Translations under genes and position numbers: made by a program
Source of the DNA: Bacteroides muris (ex Afrizal et al. 2022)
GTDB lineage: Bacteria; Bacteroidota; Bacteroidia; Bacteroidales; Bacteroidaceae
Assembly: GCF_004793475.1 (NCBI RefSeq)
Contig: NZ_SRYZ01000007.1
Location: forward strand, 1-64,000
Length of the DNA stretch: 64,000 nucleotides
Direction of reading: 5' to 3'
Notes under the pieces: generated by a model
Database searches by the model: none
What the model saw: the letters and a program-made list of their open reading frames with translations, nothing else
Told to the model about the DNA's origin: nothing
Shown: piece after piece, positions 17,664 to 26,202 of the stretch
Numbering within the stretch: the first letter of the stretch is position 1
How the letters are laid out: the number at the start of each line of letters is the position of its first letter

Positions 17664-18718
17664 TATATCAACCGGAACTCCGCATATACAGGCAAGTGGT
17701 CGCTGTATCCTCCTTGATACTTCATCCCGTAGTAGGTGCGGAAAGGTTGCTGCCCTCCGTATTTCTTGTCTCTTGTCAGTAGGAAGGGCGGGCGGAATAC
17801 ATCCGACTTTGCTTCCTCCGTACGTAGTGATGAGTGTTCTTGCAACAGCGTGCCCGATACGATGATGTGGTCCAGCAGTCCCCATTCTCCTTGATACCTG
17901 TAGCTGCCGAAGTGCTTGTGTGTCTTGGCTTTTTCTGCCAGCAGATGATAAAGCTTTTGTGGACGTAGAGAGTCTTGCAATGTTGACGGTGCTACCGCCT
18001 CCAACACCTCCTTTACCGATTTATTCTCCGGATAATCGTTGAAATCCCCTAAAAGGACAATTTGCGGATGTCGGCGTATCGTGTATAGACTGTCTATGGC
18101 ATACTTCACCTTTCGGGCAGCCAGTAGCCGGTAAGGTTCAGACTCTCTTGCCCCTCCCGAACGGGATGGGAAGTGAGCTACCAGTACATCAAGCGTATCC
18201 CGATTCAGCAACAATCCGCTGACGTGAAGAATGTCCCGTGTGGGACGGCTATTCTTCCGGGGCTTGTCTACGGGGAGGCTCTGATAGGAAAGCAGCTTGA
18301 AAAGATTACGTTGATAAAGCAGCGCTATGTCGATGCCGCGTTCGTCGGGAGACTGTGTCATCACATACCGGTAGTCTGCTTCGCGCAAGGCGGAGTAGCG
18401 GGTAAGGTCGCGCATCACACTGTCATTCTCCACCTCACACAAGGCAACAAGGGCAGGCGGCGTCCATCCTCCGGTGGCGATGATGACGCGGGCTATATTG
18501 TCCAGTTTCTTTCTGTATTTAGAGTAGTTCCAATGCCGGACGGCATCCGGCAGGAACTCGTAGTCATTCTTTAGTGTATCATGTCGGCAGTCGAATAGGT
18601 TTTCTACGTTGTAGCTTACTATCCGAAACGTGAGGGTATCTTTTCCTTCTTGCCCGTACAGAGTGATGTACGGGCATAGAAGGAAGAGTATAACTCCTAT
18701 CTTATAGATAACGTTCAT
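17660..18718 (-). CDS. Endonuclease/exonuclease/phosphatase family protein (secreted)
   Basis: This 352-residue protein has a signal peptide (MNVIYKIGVILFLLCPYITLYGQ). The EEP fold is shown by VSYNVENLFD (about 34-43), VALCEVEND (metal-binding Glu), LLGDFNDYPENKS (about 228-240) and the terminal SDHLPVYAEF with its catalytic Asp-His. Such exported Bacteroides members could hydrolyse nucleic acids or phosphodiesters outside the cytoplasm. Substrate cannot be named from sequence. Confidence 0.87.
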   Translation of the reverse strand: MNVIYKIGVILFLLCPYITLYGQEGKDTLTFRIVSYNVENLFDCRHDTLKNDYEFLPDAVRHWNYSKYRKKLDNIARVIIATGGWTPPALVALCEVENDSVMRDLTRYSALREADYRYVMTQSPDERGIDIALLYQRNLFKLLSYQSLPVDKPRKNSRPTRDILHVSGLLLNRDTLDVLVAHFPSRSGGARESEPYRLLAARKVKYAIDSLYTIRRHPQIVLLGDFNDYPENKSVKEVLEAVAPSTLQDSLRPQKLYHLLAEKAKTHKHFGSYRYQGEWGLLDHIIVSGTLLQEHSSLRTEEAKSDVFRPPFLLTRDKKYGGQQPFRTYYGMKYQGGYSDHLPVYAEFRLIY

Positions 18719-18757
18719 ACAAACTATTCCCGTTCCCTTTTAAGGAACGTGGGATAT

Positions 18758-20215
18758 TTATTTCACCGGTATGTGCTTCAGTATATCCAGCAGATGGTCC
18801 CAGAACTTCTGTACGGTAGGAATCAGCATCCGTTCGTCGGGAGAGTGTACACCCTGCAGGGTAGGTCCGAAGGAAATCATGTCCAGTGCCGGGTATTTGT
18901 CAAGGAACAGTCCGCATTCCAAACCTGCATGGATAGCTTTTACCTTGGCATCTACACCGAACAAGCGTTTGTAGGACTCGACAGCCACTTCCAGAATTTC
19001 TGAATGCGGGTTGGGTTTCCAGCCCGGATATCCGTCTCCGAAGGATACGGCTGCTCCACCCATTTCGAATACAGTGCGTACCATATTGGCAATGTCTTGT
19101 TTGGAGGAGGCGGTAGAACTGCGCTGGCTGGTCTCGATGCGGATGATATGGCCGGGTTTCATCTTTACGGAGGCCAGATTGGTAGAGGTTTCCACCAACC
19201 CCGGAATGTCTTGGCTCATGGCATATACACCGTGAGGTGCGGCATAGATGGTTTGCAGCAATCGCTTGGCGGTATCTTTGTCAATGGCTTTGGGACGGGC
19301 TGCTTCCGATTCGAGCACGAATTGGAGGTCTGGGTCAACGACGGCATATTCTGCCTCCACTTCGGCGGCAAAGACATTCAAGTCTGTGCGCAGGGCATGC
19401 TTGTCGGCATCGGGTATGGCAATTACCGCGTGTGCTTCGCGGGCAATGGCATTGCGCAGGTTACCACCGTCTATTTCGCAAAGGTACATGTCGTACTTCT
19501 GGGATGCCTGGCTCAGGAAGCGGTTCAGCAGTTTGTTGGCATTGCCACGCCCCAGGTGTATGTCGCCGCCGGAGTGTCCGCCTTTCAGCCCCTTTACCTG
19601 CACTTTGCAGCAGAAGTATCCTGCAGGTACGTCCACTTCCCGGTAGGTGAACTCGCCAACGGAATCTATGCCTCCTGCGCAGCCGATGAAGAGCTCGCCT
19701 TCATCTTCGGAATCAAGGTTCAGCAGAATGTCTCCGTTCATGAAACCTTCTTTCAGTGCAAAGGCACCGGTCAGTCCGGTCTCCTCGTCCACGGTGAATA
19801 AGCATTCGACAGGACCGTGTTCAATGCTGTCGTCGGCAAGGATAGCCAGTTCGGTGGCTACACCGATGCCGTTGTCGGCTCCCAAGGTAGTACCTTTGGC
19901 TTTCAGCCATTCGCCGTCAATTTCGGTTTCGATAGGGTCGGTCAGGAAATCGTGCTTCACGTCGTTGTTCTTTTCGCATACCATGTCGATGTGCGATTGA
20001 AGTACGACAGTCTTGCGGTTTTCCATGCCCGGAGTGGCGGGTTTCTTTATCAGAACGTTTCCGGCTCCGTCCACTTTTGTTTCCAACTTATGTTTTTCTC
20101 CGAATGCTTTTAAGTAAGCAATGATTTTCTCCTCCTCCTTAGAAGGACGCGGCACTTGGCAGATTTCCTCGAAATAGTGAAATACACCGGCCGGTTTCAA
20201 GTCTTTTTCTTCCAT
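18758..20215 (-). CDS. pepD: Aminoacyl-histidine dipeptidase (M20, PepD)
   Basis: This 485-residue zinc dipeptidase cleaves Xaa-His and related dipeptides. Metal and catalytic blocks of peptidase family M20C are clear: VVLQSHIDMVCEKN (about 68-81), TTLGADNGIGVA (about 114-125), the DEETGLTGAF general base (about 145-154), and a C-terminal AIHAGLECGLF. No signal peptide is present, so it is cytoplasmic. Its length and order match E. coli PepD. It is monocistronic, with an AT-rich 230-bp gap upstream. Confidence 0.95.
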   Translation of the reverse strand: MEEKDLKPAGVFHYFEEICQVPRPSKEEEKIIAYLKAFGEKHKLETKVDGAGNVLIKKPATPGMENRKTVVLQSHIDMVCEKNNDVKHDFLTDPIETEIDGEWLKAKGTTLGADNGIGVATELAILADDSIEHGPVECLFTVDEETGLTGAFALKEGFMNGDILLNLDSEDEGELFIGCAGGIDSVGEFTYREVDVPAGYFCCKVQVKGLKGGHSGGDIHLGRGNANKLLNRFLSQASQKYDMYLCEIDGGNLRNAIAREAHAVIAIPDADKHALRTDLNVFAAEVEAEYAVVDPDLQFVLESEAARPKAIDKDTAKRLLQTIYAAPHGVYAMSQDIPGLVETSTNLASVKMKPGHIIRIETSQRSSTASSKQDIANMVRTVFEMGGAAVSFGDGYPGWKPNPHSEILEVAVESYKRLFGVDAKVKAIHAGLECGLFLDKYPALDMISFGPTLQGVHSPDERMLIPTVQKFWDHLLDILKHIPVK

Positions 20216-20394
20216 AATTATCTGAATTAACAGCTGCCTTACATGCGTTTATGCAGCCTTCATTATCAATTGTCAATTATTAATTCTCCATTAAATTAAC
20301 CGCTTATTGCTAAATATGGTTAAAATGGTTGGCTATTTTATTCCCCTTTCTCTTTTTTTAGAGTAAAAAAGGCGTGTTAGTCCAACCAAAGCCC

Positions 20395-20402
20395 TATATT
20401 TG
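20395..20402 (+). promoter_or_regulatory. -7 box upstream of the small membrane protein/OmpH pair
   Basis: TATATTTG matches the Bacteroidales -7 consensus and lies 45 nt before the ATG at 20448. No exact TTTG is seen at -33. Confidence 0.45.
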
Positions 20403-20447
20403 CACCCACAAAAATAGTAAAAACGCTATTTTCATGTAACAAAATTA

Positions 20448-20687
20448 ATGGAAATGCTTGATACAATATTGATAACTCTGTTAATAGTTGCTATTTGCAT
20501 TGTTTTATTGGGTGTAAAGGTCTTTTTTGTGAAAGGCGGCAGGTTTCCTAATGGGCATGTCAGTGGCAATAAGGCTATGCGCGATAGAGGTATCGGCTGT
20601 GTGCAGTCGCAGGATAGGGAAGCGCAACGCAAATCCCGTTTTTCCATTGATGAACTGGAAAAAGCCTTAAACGATAGTATGAACTAA
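20448..20687 (+). CDS. Small single-pass membrane protein
   Basis: This 79-residue protein has one N-terminal transmembrane helix (about 5-28, ILITLLIVAICIVLLGVKVFFV). A charged cytoplasmic tail follows with GGRFPNGHVSGNKAMRDRGIGCVQSQDREAQRK. The type is conserved in Bacteroides without assigned function. It lies 25 nt upstream of the OmpH-like lipoprotein and likely shares its transcript. Not recognised beyond this. Confidence 0.65.
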   Translation: MEMLDTILITLLIVAICIVLLGVKVFFVKGGRFPNGHVSGNKAMRDRGIGCVQSQDREAQRKSRFSIDELEKALNDSMN

Positions 20688-20712
20688 ATTTTAAAAACAA
20701 TATTTATCAATT

Positions 20713-21315
20713 ATGAAGAGATTAAACTACCTCATGAACGGTCTGGCAGCTCTCGCACTGATCGTTTTATTTGCTCAATGTGCCGGCAATACTGATAAAC
20801 AGACAACAAACGCTCCTGCACAAGCCGGCGGATTATCGGAAATGAAAATTGCTTATGTTGAAATAGATACGCTTTTGGCAAAATACAACTATTGCATAGA
20901 CTTGAATGAGGCTATGGTGAAGAAAGGAGAGAATGTCCGCCTGACCCTGAACCAGAAAGCCAGCGAGCTGGAGAAGCAGAAACAGGAATTCCAGACAAAG
21001 TACCAGAACAACGCTTATCTTTCTCAGGAGAGAGCGCAGCAGGAATACAACCGCATTGCCAAATTGGAGCAGGATTTGCAAAATTTGAGCAACAAGCTGC
21101 AGTCTGAGCTGATGAGTGAGAATGAAAAGAACAGCTTGCAGTTGCGTGATTCTATCAATGCTTTCCTGAAGGAGTACAATAAGACAAAAGGTTACAGCAT
21201 GATTATCAGCAATACGGGTTTTGATAATCTGCTCTATGCAGACAGTGTCTACAACATCACTCGTGAGATTCTGGATGGTCTGAATGCAAGATACTCTTCT
21301 CCGGTGAAGAAATAA
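20713..21315 (+). CDS. OmpH/Skp-family lipoprotein
   Basis: This 200-residue protein has a lipobox at LFAQCAG (Cys about 24). Then comes a conserved IAYVEIDTLLAKYNY strand (about 45-60) and a long Lys/Glu/Gln-rich coiled coil (70-150), which is the tentacle arrangement of OmpH/Skp periplasmic chaperones. The C-terminus (YSMIISNTGFDNLLYADSVYNIT) completes the small beta-domain. Skp proteins hold outer-membrane proteins in transit; lipid anchoring would fix this one to a membrane. A terminator follows at once. Confidence 0.82.
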   Translation: MKRLNYLMNGLAALALIVLFAQCAGNTDKQTTNAPAQAGGLSEMKIAYVEIDTLLAKYNYCIDLNEAMVKKGENVRLTLNQKASELEKQKQEFQTKYQNNAYLSQERAQQEYNRIAKLEQDLQNLSNKLQSELMSENEKNSLQLRDSINAFLKEYNKTKGYSMIISNTGFDNLLYADSVYNITREILDGLNARYSSPVKK

Positions 21316-21340
21316 TATATATCCTAATGATATAAGAAAT

Positions 21341-21370
21341 AAGGATGTACTTTCGGTACATCCTTTTTTA
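21341..21370 (+). terminator. Rho-independent terminator after the OmpH-like gene
   Basis: AAGGATGTAC and GTACATCCTT form a 10-bp perfect stem with a short loop and a T-run (21364-21369), 25 nt after the stop. Confidence 0.85.
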
Positions 21371-21375
21371 TAGGA

Positions 21376-21467
21376 GGGTGTGTCAAAACCCTCTTTTTAA
21401 CAAAATCACCCTTGCTACAGATATCTGTGGCAGGGGTGATTTTCATATTTTTGGTGTTTTGACACCC
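21376..21467. repeat. Nested inverted repeat, MITE-like or terminator of cutC
   Basis: The outer ends GGGTGTGTCAAAAC (21376-21389) and GTTTTGACACCC (21456-21467) are near-perfect inverted repeats, differing by a TG insertion. Inside lies a second imperfect hairpin, AAAATCACCC (21402-21411) with GGGTGATTTT (21434-21443). Size (92 bp), IS-like ends and lack of coding capacity fit a small non-autonomous element. It ends 10 bp before the cutC stop codon and could also terminate cutC transcription. Confidence 0.5.
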
Positions 21468-21477
21468 TGTTTTGAAG

Positions 21478-22290
21478 TTACCCTTGTTTGTATTTTGTAG
21501 GACTATCTTTGTCCTCCTCCCCATGAGGAGGGGCTAGGAGAGAGGTTTTCAATGCTCCGATTGTTTGCCTTACCCGTTCCGTCGTAGTGATGGTGTGTGT
21601 ATATTCATCAATATGTACCGTTCCTCCCATAGAGACGTTGGAATTATGATAGAGCATGGAACTCTCGATATTTTCCCTGGCGGAGAAATGGAACTCGCGG
21701 ATACCGGTTTCTCGGGCAATGTGGGCTATGTTGGTTTCATTCACCCCACAGCCTGCCAATAGAATGATTCGGCCTGCTGCTTGTTGTTGGAGTTCTTCTA
21801 GCAGAGGGATGCCTTGCTCTGCTGTAGATTGCTGTCCGGAAGTTAGGATGCGGTTGCATCCTAATGCGATAATATCTTCTATTGCTTTTCGTGGATTTCT
21901 GCATACATCGAAAGCACGGTGGAAGGTGACGGACATCCCTTGTGAGGCTTTCATAAGTTGCTCCATCAATGGGAGGTCTACATCTCCTTCTGCCGTCAGG
22001 CAACCGAACACGACTCCGTCAGCGCCTAGACGGCGGGCATTCTCTATGTCTTTCAGCATGATGCGCTGTTCGGTGGAGGAGTAAAGGAAGTCTCCTCCGC
22101 GGGGACGGACAATGATATGCAATTTGGTCTGCTGCAATACTTCCCGTGCGATGAGGATATCGCCGTATGAGGGGGTTGTTCCTCCCTCGGGGATGCCTGC
22201 ACATAGTTCTACTCGGTCTGCTCCGCCGGCTTGTGCGGCAATGCAACTCTCTACGGAGTTGGCACAAACTTCAAACTGATAATCTTTCAT
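21478..22290 (-). CDS. cutC: CutC family protein
   Basis: The start is the ATG at 22290 (MKDYQFEVCANSVESC), the usual family start; an ATG 27 nt upstream adds only a non-conserved stretch. The 270-residue TIM-barrel protein has EVCANSVESCIAAQAGGADRVELCA, RPRGGDFLY, GADGVVFGCLTAEGDVD and VTFHRAFD, all CutC hallmarks. CutC is linked to copper tolerance in some bacteria but its biochemistry is unsettled. The extra C-terminal tail (LLAPPHGEEDKDSPTKYKQG) runs into the MITE-like repeat and may be a product of that insertion. Confidence 0.9.
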   Translation of the reverse strand: MKDYQFEVCANSVESCIAAQAGGADRVELCAGIPEGGTTPSYGDILIAREVLQQTKLHIIVRPRGGDFLYSSTEQRIMLKDIENARRLGADGVVFGCLTAEGDVDLPLMEQLMKASQGMSVTFHRAFDVCRNPRKAIEDIIALGCNRILTSGQQSTAEQGIPLLEELQQQAAGRIILLAGCGVNETNIAHIARETGIREFHFSARENIESSMLYHNSNVSMGGTVHIDEYTHTITTTERVRQTIGALKTSLLAPPHGEEDKDSPTKYKQG

Positions 22291-22324
22291 TTTTGTAAAG
22301 TTATGGTTATAGTGCAAAAATAAG

Positions 22325-22352
22325 AAAAGGGTGAATATGAATTCACCCTTTT
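22325..22352 (-). terminator. Terminator downstream of rny
   Basis: AAAAGGGTGAAT and ATTCACCCTTTT form a perfect 12-bp stem with a 4-nt loop. On the minus strand it comes 24 nt after the rny stop and is followed by CTTATTTTT. Confidence 0.85.
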
Positions 22353-22376
22353 CTGCATTTATTTTCTTTTCCGATG

Positions 22377-23915
22377 TTACTTTGCGTAGCTCACTGCACG
22401 CGTCTCGCGGATAACGGTAATCTTCACCTGGCCCGGATAAGTCATTTCATCCTGAATCTTCTTGGCGATTTCGCCGGAAAGACTCTCCGTCTGCTTGTCG
22501 TCAATCTTGTCGGCACCGACAATGACGCGCAACTCACGACCTGCCTGGATGGCATATGTCTTTGTCACTCCCGGATAGGACATGGCCAATTGTTCAAGGT
22601 CGTTCAGGCGCTTGATGTATGCTTCTACAATTTCGCGGCGTGCTCCCGGGCGTGCTCCTGAAATGGCGTCGCATACTTGTACGATGGGGGCCAGCAGGCT
22701 GGTCATTTCCACTTCGTCGTGGTGGGCACCGATGGCGTTGCAGATGTCCGGTTTTTCCTTAAACTTTTCTGCCAGCTTCATACCATAGAGTGCATGCGGC
22801 AATTCCGGTTCTTCATCGGGCACCTTACCTATATCGTGCAGCAGTCCGGCACGTTTTGCTTTCTTCGGGTTGAGTCCCAGCTCTGATGCCATCACAGCGC
22901 AAAGATTGGCTGTCTCGCGTGCATGCTGCAAAAGGTTCTGGCCGTACGAAGAACGGTATTTCATCTTACCGATAATGCGGATAAGTTCCGGGTGCAGACC
23001 GTGGATGCCCAGGTCGATAGTAGTACGTTTACCGGTTTCGATGATTTCCTCTTCTACCTGCTTGCGTACTTTGGCAACTACCTCTTCAATGCGTGCCGGA
23101 TGGATACGTCCGTCCGTCACCAGCTGGTGCAATGCCAGACGTGCAATCTCACGGCGAACTGGGTCGAAGGCTGACAATACGATAGCTTCCGGAGTATCGT
23201 CTACTACGATTTCTACACCGGTAGCGGCTTCCAGAGCACGGATGTTGCGGCCTTCGCGACCGATGATACGTCCCTTTATTTCATCTGATTCGATGTGGAA
23301 CACGGTTACTGAGTTTTCAATGGCTGTTTCCGTAGCTACACGCTGGATGCTCTGTATCACGATGCGCTTGGCCTCTTTGCTTGCTGTCAGCTTGGCGTCG
23401 TCCATGATGTCGTTGATGTAGGACTGGGCCTGCGTTTTGGCTTCTTCCTTCAGGGATTCCACCATGCGCTCTTTGGCTTCTTCGGCAGAAAGTCCGGAGA
23501 TAGCTTCCAGTTTTTCTATTTCCTGGCGCTGCATGTGCTCCAGTTCTTCTTTCTTCTTGTCTACGATGGACAGCTGGGCTTCTAGATTTTCTTTCACGGC
23601 TTCTGCTTCCATCTTCTTGCGCTGGATTTCTTCCTGGCGTTGGTTCAGTACCAATTCACGTTGTTTCAGCTTGTTTTCTGCCTGCTGTATCTTTTGGTTA
23701 CGTTGGGCCACTTCTTTTTCCAGGTCTGCCTTCTTGTTTAAGAATTTTTCCTTTACTTCCAGCAACTTGTTCTTCTTAATCACTTCCGCTTCCGCTTCCG
23801 CATCTTTCAGGATACCGTCGTATTTGTTTTTCAGCCCGTGCTTGAAGAACAAGTACGAGGCAAACCCTCCGACAATGAGGCAGGCAATGGATAATACTAT
23901 TGTAACTACTGTCAT
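22377..23915 (-). CDS. rny: Ribonuclease Y
   Basis: This 512-residue membrane-anchored endoribonuclease initiates mRNA decay. Seen in order: an N-terminal transmembrane helix (about 3-25), a long coiled coil (30-190, rich in Lys/Glu/Gln), a KH RNA-binding domain (about 205-270, [22 protein letters not shown]), and an HD phosphohydrolase domain (about 325-420). The HD domain holds [16 protein letters not shown], the HD pair in [10 protein letters not shown] and the distal AHHDEVEM. Length and architecture match the family. It lies downstream of zapA on the same strand, separated by a long hairpin. Confidence 0.97.
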   Translation of the reverse strand: MTVVTIVLSIACLIVGGFASYLFFKHGLKNKYDGILKDAEAEAEVIKKNKLLEVKEKFLNKKADLEKEVAQRNQKIQQAENKLKQRELVLNQRQEEIQRKKMEAEAVKENLEAQLSIVDKKKEELEHMQRQEIEKLEAISGLSAEEAKERMVESLKEEAKTQAQSYINDIMDDAKLTASKEAKRIVIQSIQRVATETAIENSVTVFHIESDEIKGRIIGREGRNIRALEAATGVEIVVDDTPEAIVLSAFDPVRREIARLALHQLVTDGRIHPARIEEVVAKVRKQVEEEIIETGKRTTIDLGIHGLHPELIRIIGKMKYRSSYGQNLLQHARETANLCAVMASELGLNPKKAKRAGLLHDIGKVPDEEPELPHALYGMKLAEKFKEKPDICNAIGAHHDEVEMTSLLAPIVQVCDAISGARPGARREIVEAYIKRLNDLEQLAMSYPGVTKTYAIQAGRELRVIVGADKIDDKQTESLSGEIAKKIQDEMTYPGQVKITVIRETRAVSYAK

Positions 23916-23939
23916 TTTATTAATTTGTTTTTAATATAT

Positions 23940-24037
23940 AAATAAAAAAGCACTGCATAAAAGCTTGCTTCGATGAAGGGCAAACTTTTGTACAGTGCGC
24001 GAATTTCTCTCTTTTACCGACCCGACGGAGGGATTGC
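23940..24037 (-). ncRNA. Structured RNA between zapA and rny: possible 6S-type RNA, or a long terminator
   Basis: On the minus strand a near-continuous hairpin is formed by GCACTG...CAGTGC, then AAAAGTTTGC pairing GCAAGCTTTT with one U-G pair, then TTC-ATC-GAA, followed by a T6 run (about 23943-23948). The 125-bp gap between zapA and rny is larger than needed for a terminator. A compact 6S RNA class (6S-Flavo) is known in Bacteroidetes, and zapA-6S linkage is known in enterobacteria; both are recalled knowledge, not a search. Strong termination is certain; the 6S identity is inferred. Confidence 0.45.
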
Positions 24038-24040
24038 AGC

Positions 24041-24331
24041 TTATTGTTCCTTGAAATAGGTCTCCAATACCTCTGTCAGTTCCTTTATTTTAGCTGTATA
24101 GGGTTCAGTATCATTACAATCCTTCAACCGAAGGTTTTCTAAAGCGAACTGATAGGCCACCATAGCTATAATTCTCTCTAGAGACACATTCAGATAATGC
24201 TCCCGATACGCATTGAGTCTGATATCTACCTGCTTGGCGGCTTCTCTTACCATTTCCTCGTCCTCACGGTTGATTGTGAGAGGGTAGGAGGCCCCTGCCA
24301 TCTTCAGGTTTATCTTTATTTTATCGTTCAT
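24041..24331 (-). CDS. zapA: Cell division protein ZapA
   Basis: This 96-residue protein bundles FtsZ filaments. The globular head holds IKINLKMAGASYPLTINREDEEMVREAAKQVDIRLNAYRE; a helical segment LERIIAMVAYQFALENL and a coiled coil follow. Length and order fit the family. The gene is 14 nt downstream of a coiled-coil gene and upstream of rny. Confidence 0.9.
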   Translation of the reverse strand: MNDKIKINLKMAGASYPLTINREDEEMVREAAKQVDIRLNAYREHYLNVSLERIIAMVAYQFALENLRLKDCNDTEPYTAKIKELTEVLETYFKEQ

Positions 24332-24345
24332 ACATCCTCTTTTCT

Positions 24346-24639
24346 TTATTCATTCAACAAAGCGATGCATTTATCGATTTCACGCACTAATTTGGACAAT
24401 CGCAGTTTCGTCTCTTTCACGTCGCTGCCGTTAAGGCTGATTGTCATAGCTGTTTTTAGGTTCGTGTAGTTAAGTTCCAGTTCGCGGTATTCAGCCTGTA
24501 CCTTCCCGTATTCTTCCTCTTTGGCTTTAAGAAGTTGCTTTAGCTCAGTATTTTCGCGTTTTAATTCATCGTGCAGATAGATTAAATGCCGCAGTCTGGC
24601 TTCAAAGGTACTTAATAGCTTCTTTTCTTCGTCTGTCAT
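24346..24639 (-). CDS. Coiled-coil protein upstream of zapA (ZapB-like in style)
   Basis: The start is the ATG at 24639 (MTDEEKKLLSTFEARLRHL); an in-frame ATG 21 nt upstream overlaps the promoter. The 97-residue, almost entirely helical protein carries heptads from about 10 to 60 (LIYLHDELKRENTELKQLLKAKEEEY) and ends KLVREIDKCIALLNE. It is conserved next to zapA in Bacteroidales. A role with ZapA at the division ring is a context inference; sequence alone shows only a coiled coil. Confidence 0.75.
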   Translation of the reverse strand: MTDEEKKLLSTFEARLRHLIYLHDELKRENTELKQLLKAKEEEYGKVQAEYRELELNYTNLKTAMTISLNGSDVKETKLRLSKLVREIDKCIALLNE

Positions 24640-24659
24640 TACTACACCAAAATTGTACA

Positions 24660-24689
24660 CAAAAATACGATTTACTTGGAGATTACAAA
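24660..24689 (-). promoter_or_regulatory. Promoter of the coiled-coil/zapA operon
   Basis: On the minus strand TTTG (24689-24686) is followed after 18 bp by TATTTTTG (24667-24660), matching the Bacteroidales -33/-7 pattern, 21 nt before the ATG. Confidence 0.65.
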
Positions 24690-24869
24690 AACTTTTCGGA
24701 GAAAATGTGTTGTAGAGGTATCGAAATAACCGAAATGGCCTATGAAAACCTGCTTTCGGGGGATTGAAAAAGGGGCGGACTGTTTATCAAAAGATAGGAT
24801 ATGTGTGGGACTATTGGTTTTCTGCAAGGATTCTCTTCCTTTCTTTTCAAACGCTTAGTATTTCTGTTG

Positions 24870-24979
24870 CTAACTATTAATCGTCCGACAGTTGTTGAAT
24901 TATCGTCCAACAACTGTCGGATGATAATTAGACATATGTCGGACGATAATAAAACGGTTATCGGACGATTAATAGTTAG
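24870..24979. repeat. Array B: 22-bp phased TCGTCCGAC motif inside a large inverted repeat
   Basis: Two forward copies (TCGTCCGAC at 24881, TCGTCCAAC at 24903) and three inverted copies (TCGGATGAT at 24917, TCGGACGAT at 24939 and 24961) are each spaced exactly 22 bp. The whole is bounded by a perfect 19-bp inverted repeat (24870-24888 with 24961-24979). A perfect 14-bp hairpin is nested inside (24884-24897 with 24908-24921). The 526-bp gap 24661-25186 holds, besides this, only the zapA-side promoter and AT-rich sequence. Confidence 0.9.
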
Positions 24980-25186
24980 TAAGGCAGGAATTACTTTTTG
25001 CTGTTTCCGGAACTACTGCTTGGGAATGATTGGAATAATCTACAGTAAAGGAGGATGCAAAGAAATAAATAAAATAATTTATATAATAGTTTGGTTTATA
25101 AAATAAACTAATTGTATTTGCATTGGAGTTCGAACCTAAAAAGTGTTTTTGTTAATATGTGTGTAACTTTAAAATGAAGTGTGATT

Positions 25187-25561
25187 ATGAAAACAATGGG
25201 TTATAAAGGTATGGTAATCGTTCTTTTTAGTATGTTTGTAGTGGGTGTGTCGGCGCAGAGTGTTCTGACGCTGAAAGTGACGAATGTTCCTTCTGCCAAG
25301 GGGAAGCTGATGGCGGCTACCGACAAGGGGCAATATAATATGGTGGATGCCGCTGTGAGCGATGTCGTGCTGGAGCTGAAGGATGTGCCTGCGGGCAAGT
25401 GCAAAATTTACGTCTATCACGATGAAAACGGTAATTACCGGCTCGACAGAGAGGACGGAGTACCGATGGAGTATTGTGCCATTGTCGATTGGGAGGTAAA
25501 AGAAAATACGGAGACGGTGGTTGTGCCGTTGGTGGATGTCCGAAAGGGAATGAAGAAGTAA
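25187..25561 (+). CDS. DUF2141-like secreted protein
   Basis: ATG 25187 is preferred over the GTG two codons earlier. The protein has a signal peptide (MKTMGYKGMVIVLFSMFVVGVSAQ) and a small beta-sandwich of about 100 residues. The block VPAGKCKIYVYHDENGNYRLDREDGVPMEY (about 65-94) matches the DUF2141 core (PxGxYAVxVxHDxNxNxxLDxxxxGxPxE). It is the first gene of a four-gene run ending with a winged-helix regulator. Function unknown. Confidence 0.7.
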   Translation: MKTMGYKGMVIVLFSMFVVGVSAQSVLTLKVTNVPSAKGKLMAATDKGQYNMVDAAVSDVVLELKDVPAGKCKIYVYHDENGNYRLDREDGVPMEYCAIVDWEVKENTETVVVPLVDVRKGMKK

Positions 25562-25578
25562 TCATATCGGGTATAATT

Positions 25579-26202
25579 ATGAAAGATAAAGAATTGAACG
25601 AGAAAGAGAGTTTGGAACTTATCGCTCGAATGATACGCAATACGCGTCGCAACCTGGATACGGGTAGCGGAAATGTTTTTTTAGTGTGGGGATATGTAGG
25701 TGTGTTGGTGACTTTGGCCGTATGGGCAGGTGTCACGTTTACGGGCAATCCTGTCTGGATGTGGGGATTCTGGGGGATTCCGGTTGTGGGGTATCTGTTG
25801 ATGTTCCTCTTATTGCGTAAGCGGCAAAAACCTGTGAAGTTTTATCTTGACAAGATACTGGAGCGGGTGTGGGGGGTGTTCGGGATGGTATGTATGATGG
25901 GGGTGCTGGCGGCAACGGATGCCGGACGTTACGAAACTATTCTGCCTTTGTGTGCCATCTTCTTCTCGTTGGGCAGCATCATTACGGGCTGCATCATTCG
26001 CTATACTACGTTTTTTATCTTCCCGCTGTTTGGCTTTTTATGGGGGCTGAAGAATTTGTTGTATACTTGGGGAGAAGTGCCTTTCCTCTCATCCCTGCTT
26101 TGGTTTGTCGGTGTACTGGTATTTTCGCTGATTATTCCCGGGCATATACTGAATTATAAGGCGCGGAAAGAAAATCGAAACGGAGAGTGGGGTGAAGTAT
26201 GA
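25579..26202 (+). CDS. Integral membrane protein, unknown function
   Basis: The start is ATG 25579 (MKDKELNEKESLELIARMIRNTRRNLD); earlier in-frame codons overlap the previous gene out of style. The 207-residue protein has a cytoplasmic N-terminus and about five hydrophobic segments (for example VFLVWGYVGVLVTLAVWAGV and PVVGYLLMFLLLR). The N-terminal ELIARMIRNTRRNLDTGSGNVFLVWGY block recurs in Bacteroidetes membrane proteins encoded beside HTH regulators. Its stop overlaps the next start by 4 nt. Confidence 0.7.
   Translation: MKDKELNEKESLELIARMIRNTRRNLDTGSGNVFLVWGYVGVLVTLAVWAGVTFTGNPVWMWGFWGIPVVGYLLMFLLLRKRQKPVKFYLDKILERVWGVFGMVCMMGVLAATDAGRYETILPLCAIFFSLGSIITGCIIRYTTFFIFPLFGFLWGLKNLLYTWGEVPFLSSLLWFVGVLVFSLIIPGHILNYKARKENRNGEWGEV

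Noticed and set aside
19004..19801. 265-codon open frame antisense to pepD
   Set aside because: Mirror frame of a certain M20 peptidase, without signal, start context or family motif.
24801..25106. 101-codon plus-strand frame over array B
   Set aside because: It runs through the palindromic repeats, has low-complexity ends and no start context; the array explains the openness.
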